A DNA stretch of 64,000 bases from Acidobacteriota bacterium. GTDB taxonomy: Bacteria > Acidobacteriota > Polarisedimenticolia > J045. A program made the translations under genes and the position numbers. The number at the start of each line of letters is the position of its first letter. Positions within the stretch are counted from its first letter, which is position 1. The notes under the pieces were generated by a model. That model did not search any database. It saw only the letters and a program-made list of their open reading frames with translations, and had not been told where the DNA came from. Shown piece after piece: positions 42,201-48,441 of this stretch. Location: NCBI GenBank assembly GCA_017994815.1, contig JAGOJY010000012.1, positions 38,849 through 102,848 of the forward strand, given 5' to 3'.

Positions 42201-43789
42201 AGCACGCTGCCGACCACGCCCTTGCTGAGGGACAGCAGCCGCAGGTCGGTCGTGCCGCTGCCGGCAAGGGTGTTGTCGGTGCTGTTGACGAAGCGCAACT
42301 CGGCGCCCGCCGTGTTGCCGTTGGTGCTGAAGTCCAGCGTGCCGTTGTTCGTCAGGTTGGCGCCGACCGAGAGCATGTGCCCGGTCGTCGTTCCCGTGGC
42401 GGCAGACTGGAATGTCCCGCCGGGGTTGATCGTCACGCCTTGCACCACCGTGAGCGTGCGGGCCGCGGCCGCCTCGAACTCGAGCACGCCCGAAGTCCCC
42501 TGCCCGACGGTCAGCATGTTGATCGTGGGCGCCGTGTCGATGGTGACGGTGCAGCCGTCGCCGATCGTGACGTTGTCACCCACGCCGGGCAGCACGTTCG
42601 TGCTCCAGGTGGACGTCGAACTCCACAGACCGCCCGTACCGGCGCAGCCGACCTCGACTGCCGGGAGCGTCGCCTGCGTCCCGGAGAGCGCGGAGCTGGC
42701 GGCGCCCTCGGTCACCGCGAACACCTGCCAGTAGTACGGTGTGCCCGGGAGCAGGTTCGTCGCCGGGTACGAGGTGGCACCGGCGGGCTGCAGGGCCTGG
42801 AAGACGTAGGTGATGCCGTCGGTCGAGCGGAAGACCGCGTACCCGGCCTCGTTGGTGGCGTTGTCGGTCCAGTTCAGCGTCATGCCGGTCTGCGTCACGT
42901 CCGTGAACGTGAGGTCCGTCGGCGCGGCCGACGGGATCGGCGGGACGAAGGCGTAGACCTGCCCGGTCGCGGGCTTGGTGCTCAGGCTGGTCGTCTCGCT
43001 CGTGGAGCTGACCGGCGGATTGGCCGCCGTGCTGCCGAGCGAGAGGTAGTTGCCCGACCCGGTGGCCGAGGCCGCGATCCCGATCGAGGCGCTGCCGGAG
43101 TTGACGTTGGCCGCGCCCTGGGCATAGACGAACTCGACTTTGCCCGTGCCCTCGTACAGCTTGACCTGCATCGAGATCACCGCGCCGCCGGCGTTGTAGT
43201 TCCACTCCCAGTTCAGCCACTCGAAGGTGAACACGCGGCTGCCGGCGGTGCCGGTCGTCAGGTACGACGCGAACGAGCCGCCGCTGGCGCGCCCGTCGTT
43301 GTCGTCCCACAGCGGCGCCAGGAGCGGACGGATCGACGTCGCGCTCGTCGCCAGGTTGTTGGTCAAAGACGCGGTCGCGCTCGGGTTGAACGACAGGAAC
43401 CCGTTCGAGCTCGCATACACGTTGGTGTAGCGGACGCCCATGAACCAGAAGTCGAAACCGATCGGCAGCGCCGCCGAGATAGCCTCGTCGACCTCGACCG
43501 TCGCGACCCGGGTGGAGCCCACGAGCGGCGTGAACGTCCCGGCGCTCGGGGTGAAGGCGTAGTTCGTGATCGTGCCGGCGTCGAGCGGCGTGATGACATC
43601 GCCGTCCTTGTCGCCGTCGGACATCTCCTTGATGCCGGACGGGATCCCCAGCAGTGCGGGAGCCCCGTTGACCAGCGTCGCCGGCGGGGGCGAGGCTGGC
43701 GCGGGATCCGCCCCTCCCCCGGCGCTGGCCAACGACACCGCGCCCCATGCGATCAGAAGAACGCAGAACAACAGCCGAGCGGTTTTCAT
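36245..43789 (-). CDS. Giant secreted Cys-rich mosaic protein (2514 residues)
   Basis: It has a signal peptide (MKTARLLFCVLLIAWGAVSLASA). In order there are a beta-sandwich region (IGFDFWFMGVRYTNVYASSNG), an FN3 domain (about 290-370) and a G8-like strand region (WSTNVLPGVGDNVTIGDGCT). A long Ser/Thr/Gly-rich autotransporter-like stretch follows, then pre-peptidase-like domains and a DUF11 repeat (about 1700-1790). Next are Cys-rich units of the type CxDxxxCTxDxC (about 1853-1970 and 2163-2210), a jelly-roll-like domain, and five CRAxxGxCDxAExCDG units (about 2216-2356). A C-terminal interaction module and a thrombospondin type 3-like calcium motif (DTDHDGIGDACDPA) end the protein. It probably acts as an adhesin or matrix protein. 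No anchor is obvious. Confidence 0.85.
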   Translation of the reverse strand: MKTARLLFCVLLIAWGAVSLASAGGGADPAPASPPPATLVNGAPALLGIPSGIKEMSDGDKDGDVITPLDAGTITNYAFTPSAGTFTPLVGSTRVATVEVDEAISAALPIGFDFWFMGVRYTNVYASSNGFLSFNPSATASLTNNLATSATSIRPLLAPLWDDNDGRASGGSFASYLTTGTAGSRVFTFEWLNWEWNYNAGGAVISMQVKLYEGTGKVEFVYAQGAANVNSGSASIGIAASATGSGNYLSLGSTAANPPVSSTSETTSLSTKPATGQVYAFVPPIPSAAPTDLTFTDVTQTGMTLNWTDNATNEAGYAVFRSTDGITYVFQALQPAGATSYPATNLLPGTPYYWQVFAVTEGAASSALSGTQATLPAVEVGCAGTGGLWSSTSTWSTNVLPGVGDNVTIGDGCTVTIDTAPTINMLTVGQGTSGVLEFEAAAARTLTVVQGVTINPGGTFQSAATGTTTGHMLSVGANLTNNGTLDFSTNGNTAGAELRFVNSTDNTLAGSGTTDLRLLSLSKGVVGSVLEITAPFTVRGATPSDTTGFLSSSPYTGTLKISGSFTYASNVFLSASYSIPSTGGFWLNNPNFTVNAMNSSATLTGRLRISQGTFNIGNTSGNSIGFASGSSVIIEGGAVNAAGRFGVSSSTSTASYNQSGGVVTVNMLGNTSSSYGSFDMGTASGASFTMSGGSIVVQLANTASSGPRDFRAATGSYSITGGTVQFGNAASGAAQAYDMVASSSSVPTLFPNLVLDNMSAGHTLTLQTGGSMGLSATINSGTTLTLNGYALTLVGNLTNDGTISGTTASSRLYFGGTSAQTFGGAGTVTVPLDGISMDNSAGVAITASPFTTLRVNLFRGLLTGSDKITLGNGGTTSAVTQIGSSGFTSPGGNFDVAPTFNIGSGGYQVLYMGEGVPRTTGLELPPSRTAYSITIGNPNGVILSGGGLALTNSFVLTTGVLSTSDSNLLTLGTGITTPTAGSATSYVNGPLAVQVNSSTNASKNFAIGSAVGWRPLVLGNFHSNGALQTYTARAIEGATGGTPAAPLVYLNSARYYRVENTANIFTTSTATIQLTYGADDIVGTPVTARVAQSDLPNGTYASIGGATATSPTTGIVSTAPIVPGSDYFVLGNEALPPLPPPNDDCSNAVTIPTASFPVLTDTVDVTAATTTGDPAFCATTSHTAWYTFTPTVSATYTVTSCQASAPGTTATDTVLGVYTAASCGGPFTTIGCNDNDSSCTGGTTRSTVTTTLYAGTTYYIVVGTAGTTTPSPGAIQLAVSQLLPPAHDSCSAPVALALDTPLAGTTVNAIDDYELAAGSTCFTSQGQYGQTASTAPGRDVVYSFTAPEDGRYSFRVTGYTPGNPVVHVATSCDPSTAPTPVIVGTCINAANRNTSTAEEVMCQALTAGQQVYVFVDELAATGGAFTVVANRCVLDSEPNGTPEEANPLACVQEISFNDKLDVDFFSLGAPGSGWRAFAMTDAIAANYGDTQLRVTNDTDTYEYDDDDGDSSFGSVASVISGAVLPEGDAFLRVNLYSGASGPAEPIRMYSIVQPPISAATEESEPNDALPDADSASNNYFKGTLTATSDVDLFMFAASAGDLVHLGLDCDANRDGSANDGALALLDSTGAVVVNVNNSGTSTNTTPGTGLTATTPLSPGEGLVYRIRTSGVYYAKVTATTIASTGAQDYLLSIAINCSVPGADMAVAQVADVDPVNGGSNVTYTVTVTNNGPATAPSPTLTDNLPVNMTFVSVTPPAGWTCGTPAGGSYTCSAGGLAPAAPAVFTIVYRADYCTGNVATTHTVAVASGADDANLGNNSSDLVSNINDLGVCSDFNECTAGDHCEGSLCVGGPPTDCNDSNACTTELCNAATGECEYTPVTCDDSQACTDDSCDTVLGCVYTPNDANPCSDDSLCTTEDHCSAGACVGTPVVCNDENGCTDDTCAPATGECVYTNAPNPCEDGSVCTVNDVCGPMFSEYFDGVTPPAIPAGWTTTLVQGLAGDIAFQTVTTFFDTAPNAAWTDDPTHVTDKVLDSPPIAVSATNYQVTFKHRYDLESTYDGAVLEISIAGGPFQDILAAGGTFVSGGYTGTISSSYQNPLGGRQGWTGSSNVFLAPVVNLPVAAYDQTVVLRWRVGTDTSSGRTGYWVDSVVAVGLFACTPGTPLDCSDGDACTIDGCEALSGCFWTVNDCDDLNVCTIDTCDSISGCDHAAGNAGTLCRASAGQCDLAESCDGFSTTCPVDAKSTALCRAATDLCDAAESCDGITDDCPADQLQPADTTCRAAAGDCDAAELCDGLAASCPSDSKSTAQCRAAAGLCDVAEDCDGVGNDCPADAFAPPTQECRASTGLCEPAEYCTGGNVNCPPDVTDGSTPVGPSVALVHDAQTSTTTVNWTEPLAGPFNVYRGAKFSTAPWSYDEGCFSEGVAGSSVIDTYTPAAGWMTFFLVSRETPPCAESSLGQASGGGERPNSHWCPDVGPDTDGDLVLDMFDNCPNDSNPDQLDTDHDGIGDACDPA
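36720..37145 (-). repeat. Five tandem disintegrin-like Cys repeats in the giant secreted protein
   Basis: The units follow the pattern CRAxxxxCDxAExCDGxxxxCPxD, each about 28 residues. Four Cys are conserved per unit, and the DNA copies are similar but not identical. Confidence 0.8.
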
Positions 43790-44089
43790 GGCTCCCCTCT
43801 CCCGACTCTCGTGACGTTGACCACATCACACGAACGCAGCCCCCGCCGCGCTCGCGCGCCTCATCCGGATTCCAAGCCCCGGGGACACAGCACCCGCGCA
43901 CCGCCTGGAGCGGCGGCCCCCTTTCCGCGGACGGCGGCCATATACCGCCAAACCCGCGACCGGCAAATAAAATTTCCAACTCCAGGCACCCCGCGTGGAC
44001 GCACCGGCTGGCGGACGCCCGCCGGACGACGTAGCCTCGTGGCCCGAGTTTCGAAAAATTGGTGTCATGTCAGAGTTAAGGAGCAGACG
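43790..44089. other. Intergenic region between divergent secreted-protein and osmC genes
   Basis: These 300 bases contain no credible gene. The segment 43960-43990 and the stretch before 44090 are A/T-richer than the surroundings and probably hold the two divergent promoters. I could not assign -35/-10 boxes with confidence. Confidence 0.4.
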
Positions 44090-44527
44090 ATGCCCATCCG
44101 CACCGCCGAGGCCGAGTGGAACGGTTCGATCCGTGACGGCCGCGGTACCCTGAAGGTCGGCAGCAAGGCGTTCGAGACCCCCTACGACTTCCCGTCGCGC
44201 TTCGAGAGCGGAACCGCGACGAACCCGGAGGAGTTGATCGGCGCCGCGCACGCCGGCTGCTTCTCGATGGCGCTCTCCGCGGCGCTGGGGCGGCAGAACT
44301 TCCAGCCGCAGCGGATCCAGACCCGGGCCGAGGTCGCGCTGGAGAAGGCGGGCGAGGGGTTCCGGATCTCCTGGGTGCACCTGCACACCGAGGGGGTCGT
44401 CCCGGGCATCAGCCCCGAGCAGTTCGCCCGGGTCGCGGACGACGCGAAGGCGAACTGTCCGGTCTCGAAGGCCTTGGCCGGCGTGGAGATCCGCCTCACC
44501 GCCAACCTCGTGAACGAGCGGCGCTGA
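44090..44527 (+). CDS. osmC: OsmC-family peroxiredoxin
   Basis: The 145-residue protein carries both catalytic Cys of OsmC/Ohr peroxidases: Cys57 in AAHAGCFSMAL and Cys123 in DAKANCPVSKAL. It also has the N-terminal WNGSIRDGRGTLKVG and NPEELIGAAHA. It reduces organic hydroperoxides with dihydrolipoyl-type thiols and acts in the cytoplasm. The ATG at 44090 follows AAGGAG at a 6-base gap. It is a single gene, convergent with the PqqB-like gene. Confidence 0.95.
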   Translation: MPIRTAEAEWNGSIRDGRGTLKVGSKAFETPYDFPSRFESGTATNPEELIGAAHAGCFSMALSAALGRQNFQPQRIQTRAEVALEKAGEGFRISWVHLHTEGVVPGISPEQFARVADDAKANCPVSKALAGVEIRLTANLVNERR

Positions 44528-44579
44528 TCGCAAATCGCGACGCGTCACTCCGTTCTATTGTTCCGTAACGCGCCCCGCT

Positions 44580-45530
44580 TCACTGCAGGGGGTACATCTC
44601 TCCCTGGCGCGCGACCGCGCAGCCGGCGCTTTCGATGCTCGCGCGCTCGGGGGTACCCGGGCGCAGCGCCGGGTTCGTGTGGTTGAGGTGGATGAAGCGG
44701 ACCCTTGCCCGCCACCCGGCGGGCAAGGCGGCAATCCGGCGCAGCGTGTCGGCGATGAACGGGTGCGGGATGTCGGAGAGGTCGCGGCCCGGCAGCTCGG
44801 CGCCCGAGTAGAACGTGCCGTCGAGAAGCGCGACGTCGGCCCACCCGAGGGCGTCCGGCAGCGGCGTCGCCCAGCGGTCCCACGCGTCGATGTCGGGCAG
44901 GAACAGGACCGTGCGCGACGGACCCCGGATCCGGAACCCGACGGTCTCGCTGTACTCGTCGCGGTGCGGCACGCTGAACGGGACGACCTCGAGGTCCGGG
45001 GCCAGCGCGACGGCCCGCCCGTCCTCCAAAGGCGCCAGCGCGATGTTGCCGAGGCGCACCAGCTGCTCCCACGGGGCGTTCGACTCGAGCAGCGCCCGCA
45101 TGCGGGGCATGGCGTGCACGGGGACCGCCCGCGTCCCCATCACCTCCCGGCCGAGGTGCGCCAGGCCGGTGTAGTGGCCGACGTGCGCGTGCGTCAGGAA
45201 GATGCCGTCGATCCCCGGGCGCGACGCCGTGGGCGCGACTTCGTCCAGCAGGCGCAGCTGGGCCGGGAAATCCGGCGTGGCGTCGAACAGCCAGCGCCGG
45301 GACGTGCGCGGGTCCACGAGCGCCAGGGCCGTGACGTTCGACCCGGGCGACTCCCCCTCCCAGGCGCGGGTGCAGCACTCGCGCCGGCAGCCGGCCTGCG
45401 GCCAGCCGCCGTCCTGCGCCACTCCGAGAACGAGAACGAACGGTCCGGGAGGGGGGGCCGCCGGGCGCGGCGCGCAGGACGGGAGCAGCACCAGCGTCAG
45501 GCCGAGCCACCACGCGCCCGCGTGCCTCAT
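44580..45530 (-). CDS. PqqB-like metallo-beta-lactamase-fold lipoprotein
   Basis: The 316-residue protein starts at ATG 45530 (GGAGG about 6 bases before). It has a lipoprotein signal ending in the lipobox LLPSC. The body matches the PqqB branch of the metallo-beta-lactamase fold: LGVAQDGGWPQAGC and CCTRAWEG, a LFDATPDFPAQL segment, the metal motif THAHVGHYTGLAHLGREV, and VPHRDEYSETVGF. No other pqq gene is in the window, so a role in PQQ synthesis is unlikely. A periplasmic, membrane-anchored hydrolase is more probable. It is divergent from the methyltransferase gene. Confidence 0.85.
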   Translation of the reverse strand: MRHAGAWWLGLTLVLLPSCAPRPAAPPPGPFVLVLGVAQDGGWPQAGCRRECCTRAWEGESPGSNVTALALVDPRTSRRWLFDATPDFPAQLRLLDEVAPTASRPGIDGIFLTHAHVGHYTGLAHLGREVMGTRAVPVHAMPRMRALLESNAPWEQLVRLGNIALAPLEDGRAVALAPDLEVVPFSVPHRDEYSETVGFRIRGPSRTVLFLPDIDAWDRWATPLPDALGWADVALLDGTFYSGAELPGRDLSDIPHPFIADTLRRIAALPAGWRARVRFIHLNHTNPALRPGTPERASIESAGCAVARQGEMYPLQ

Positions 45531-45600
45531 GCCTGACCTCCTCCGCTCCACGGGAAGGTGGGCCCCGTCGGCGGGGGCCGCGCCGCTACAATACCGAAGG

Positions 45601-46290
45601 ATGGCCGGGTACTACGAGAAGCGACTCGCGGGCGCGCGCCTGCGCGCGTGCTACCGGCTCGCCCCGCCGCGCGTGCAGCAGCACCTCGAGGCCGAGATCC
45701 GCCACGTCCTGCAACGGGTGCCGCTCGGCGCGGACGTGCTCGAGCTGGGGTGCGGCTACGGTCGCGTCGTCGTCCGCCTGGCCCCACGCGCGCGGTGGAT
45801 CGTCGGCATCGACACCGCGATGGAGAGCCTGGTCCTGGCCCGGCACCACGCGGCGGACTGGCCCAACACCGAGTTCGTGCAGATGAACGCCGCCCGCCTC
45901 GCGTTCCACGAGTCGTCGTTCGATACCGTCATCTGCGTGCAGAACGGGATCAGCGCGTTCGACCTTGACCCGACGCGCGTCGTGCGGGAGGCGCTCTGCG
46001 TCACCCGCCCTGGCGGACGGGTGCTGTTTTCCAGCTATTCCCCGGCGTTCTGGCGCGAGCGGCTGCGCTGGTTCGAGCTGCAGGCGGAAGAAGGGCTGAT
46101 CGGCCCGATCGACTGGCAGGCCACGCACGACGGCACCATCGCCTGCTCGGACGGCTTCCGGGCGGGGACGATGGGGGCGCAGGAATTCCGCAGTCTGTGC
46201 GCCGGATCGGGCATCGACGTCGCGGTCAGCGAAATCGACGGCTCGTCGGTCTTTTTCGAGCTGAGCGTTCCCGGCCGCGTTTCGCGCTGA
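45601..46290 (+). CDS. Class I SAM-dependent methyltransferase
   Basis: The 229-residue protein has motif I VLELGCGYGRVVVRLA (about 47-62), the acidic residue after strand 2 in WIVGIDTAMESL, FDTVICVQNGISAFD as motif II, and EALCVTRPGGRVLFSSYSP as motif III. These match a Methyltransf_11/25-type fold. The substrate is not evident. The ATG at 45601 is 70 bases from the divergent PqqB-like start. A TACAAT sequence just upstream (45586-45591) could be a -10 box, which would give a very short leader. Confidence 0.88.
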   Translation: MAGYYEKRLAGARLRACYRLAPPRVQQHLEAEIRHVLQRVPLGADVLELGCGYGRVVVRLAPRARWIVGIDTAMESLVLARHHAADWPNTEFVQMNAARLAFHESSFDTVICVQNGISAFDLDPTRVVREALCVTRPGGRVLFSSYSPAFWRERLRWFELQAEEGLIGPIDWQATHDGTIACSDGFRAGTMGAQEFRSLCAGSGIDVAVSEIDGSSVFFELSVPGRVSR

Positions 46291-46344
46291 CGCGCCGAGG
46301 CGGGGTATTCTCTCGGCCGCCGCTTGCGGCATTGCGAGGAGCCC

Positions 46345-48441
46345 ATGTCGCGCCTTTTCGCACCGGTTGCGCTCGTCACCGCCTTGGTCCTGCCCGCGCC
46401 CACCCTGGCGCAGGCCCCTGCGGCGGCCCCGCGGCCAACAGCCACCCCCGCGCCGGCACCGGACCGCCCGCTGCAGCAACTCCCCTACAGCCCGAGCCTC
46501 GACCTGACCTCGCTCGACCGCGAGGTCGATCCCTGCGCCGATTTCTACGCCTTCGCCTGCGGGGGTTGGCAGGAGCGCAACCCGATCCCGCCGGACCAGT
46601 CGTCGTGGAGCGTCTACCGCAAGCTGTACCAAGAGAACCTGCGCTTCCTCTGGGGCCTGCTCGAGGAGGCGGGGCGCCCGGCCGGGAAGCGCAGCGCGGA
46701 CCAACAGCGCATCGGCGACTACTTCGCGGCCTGCATCGACACGGCCGCGGTGGACCGGCTCGGGGCCAAGCCGATCGAGCCCGCGCTGCGCGAGATCGCC
46801 GCGCTGAGGGACAAGAAGGCGCTCGCCGCGTTCGTCGGGCGGCAGCACCTGGCGATGGACAGCGGCGCGCTCCTGTTCGGCTTCGGCTCGGAGCAGGACG
46901 CGGCCGACTCGACGCAGGTCATCGCCGGCCTGTACGCCGGCGGGCTCGGGCTGCCCGACCGCGACTACTACCTCAAGGACGACGAGCGCTCGCGGGAACT
47001 GCGCGACAAGTATGCCGCGTTCGCGAAGGAGATCTTCCGCCTGCTCGGCGACGAGGACGGCGTAGCGGCGGCGAACGCGGCCACGGTGCTCGCGATCGAA
47101 ACCGAACTCGCGCGCGCCTCGCTGACGCGGGTGGAGAAGCGTGATCCGCACGCGGTGTACCACAAGATGACGAGCGCCGAGCTGGCCCGGCTCGGCCCGT
47201 CGTTCGACTGGCCCGCGTACTTCAAGGCGGCCGGGATCGGCCGCGTGCCGTCGCTCAACGTGTCCGAGCCGGAGTTCGTGCGCGGGCTGGAGCGGCAGCT
47301 CCGCGAGCGCAGCCTCGGCGAGTGGAAGACGTACCTGCGCTGGCACATCGCCCGCGCAAGAGCCGAGTACCTGTCGCGACCGTTCGCCGAGGCGCACTTC
47401 GCGTTCTACGGCAAGGCGCTGCGCGGGCTGGAACAGAGCCCGCCGCGCTGGAAAGAGTGCGTGGAGTGGGTCGACCGCGACCTCGGCGAGGCGCTCGGCA
47501 AGGTCTTCGTCGAGAAGACGTTCAGCCCCGAGATCAAGAAGCGCGCGCTGGACGTGACGCGCCGCGTGCAGCAGGCGATGGAGCAGGACATCAAAGAGCT
47601 GCCGTGGATGGGCGAGAAGACCAAGCAGCAGGCGCTGGCCAAGCTGCACTCGATGGTCAACAAAATCGGCTACCCCGACCGCTGGCGCGACTACTCGGCG
47701 CTCACGATCAAGCGTGACGACTTCGCGGGCAATGTGACGCGGAGCCTGGTGTTCGAGTCGCGGCGGCAGCTGGCGAAAATCGGCAAGCCGGTGGACCGCG
47801 GCGAGTGGGGCATGACGCCGCCGACCGTGAACGCCTACTACAACCCGCAGATGAATGACATGAACTTCCCGGCCGGCGTGCTGCAGCCGCCGCTGTTCGA
47901 CCCGAAGATGGACGACGCGCCGAACTACGGCAACACCGGCGCGACGATCGGCCACGAGCTGACGCACGGGTTCGACGACGAGGGCCGCCAGTTCGACGCC
48001 CGGGGCAACCTGCGCGACTGGTGGACCGCGGAAGACGCTGCCGAGTTTCAAGAGCGGGCGCAGTGCGTCATCGACCAGTACGCCCGGTACGTGATCGTGG
48101 ACGACATCCACATCAACTCCCGCCTGACCACGGGCGAGGACATCGCCGACCTCGGCGGAACGCTGCTGGCGTACCGCGCGTGGCGCGCGGCGACGGCCAA
48201 CCAGCGGCTCGCGCCGATCGACGGGTTCACGCCGGACCAGCGGTTCTTCATCGGCATGGCGCAGTGGGCCTGCTCGAACATGCGCCCGGAGGAAGAGCGG
48301 CTGCGCGCCGTGACCGACCCGCACTCGCCGACGCGCTACCGCGTCAACGGGGTCGTCGCGAACATGCCGGAGTTCAAGGACGCGTTCTCCTGCCGCGAGG
48401 GTCAGCCGATGGTCCGCTCGACGCCTTGCCGGGTGTGGTGA
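46345..48441 (+). CDS. pepO: M13-family (neprilysin/PepO-like) zinc metalloendopeptidase
   Basis: The protein is about 698 residues from ATG 46345. A signal peptide (APVALVTALVLPAPTLAQA) is followed by the M13 N-terminal domain with PCADFYAFACGGW. The catalytic domain has NAYYNPQMNDMNFPAG, the zinc motif GATIGHELTHGFDDEG (HExTH at about 537) and the third ligand in GEDIADLGG. The standard C-terminal end FSCREGQ...CRVW is intact. It should cleave oligopeptides in the periplasm or outside the cell. Its stop overlaps the likely GTG start of the kinase gene that follows (GTGA). Confidence 0.95.
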   Translation: MSRLFAPVALVTALVLPAPTLAQAPAAAPRPTATPAPAPDRPLQQLPYSPSLDLTSLDREVDPCADFYAFACGGWQERNPIPPDQSSWSVYRKLYQENLRFLWGLLEEAGRPAGKRSADQQRIGDYFAACIDTAAVDRLGAKPIEPALREIAALRDKKALAAFVGRQHLAMDSGALLFGFGSEQDAADSTQVIAGLYAGGLGLPDRDYYLKDDERSRELRDKYAAFAKEIFRLLGDEDGVAAANAATVLAIETELARASLTRVEKRDPHAVYHKMTSAELARLGPSFDWPAYFKAAGIGRVPSLNVSEPEFVRGLERQLRERSLGEWKTYLRWHIARARAEYLSRPFAEAHFAFYGKALRGLEQSPPRWKECVEWVDRDLGEALGKVFVEKTFSPEIKKRALDVTRRVQQAMEQDIKELPWMGEKTKQQALAKLHSMVNKIGYPDRWRDYSALTIKRDDFAGNVTRSLVFESRRQLAKIGKPVDRGEWGMTPPTVNAYYNPQMNDMNFPAGVLQPPLFDPKMDDAPNYGNTGATIGHELTHGFDDEGRQFDARGNLRDWWTAEDAAEFQERAQCVIDQYARYVIVDDIHINSRLTTGEDIADLGGTLLAYRAWRAATANQRLAPIDGFTPDQRFFIGMAQWACSNMRPEEERLRAVTDPHSPTRYRVNGVVANMPEFKDAFSCREGQPMVRSTPCRVW

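Noticed and set aside
44580..45530. A PQQ biosynthesis locus
   Set aside because: The protein is PqqB-like but carries a lipobox, and no pqqA, C, D or E lies nearby.
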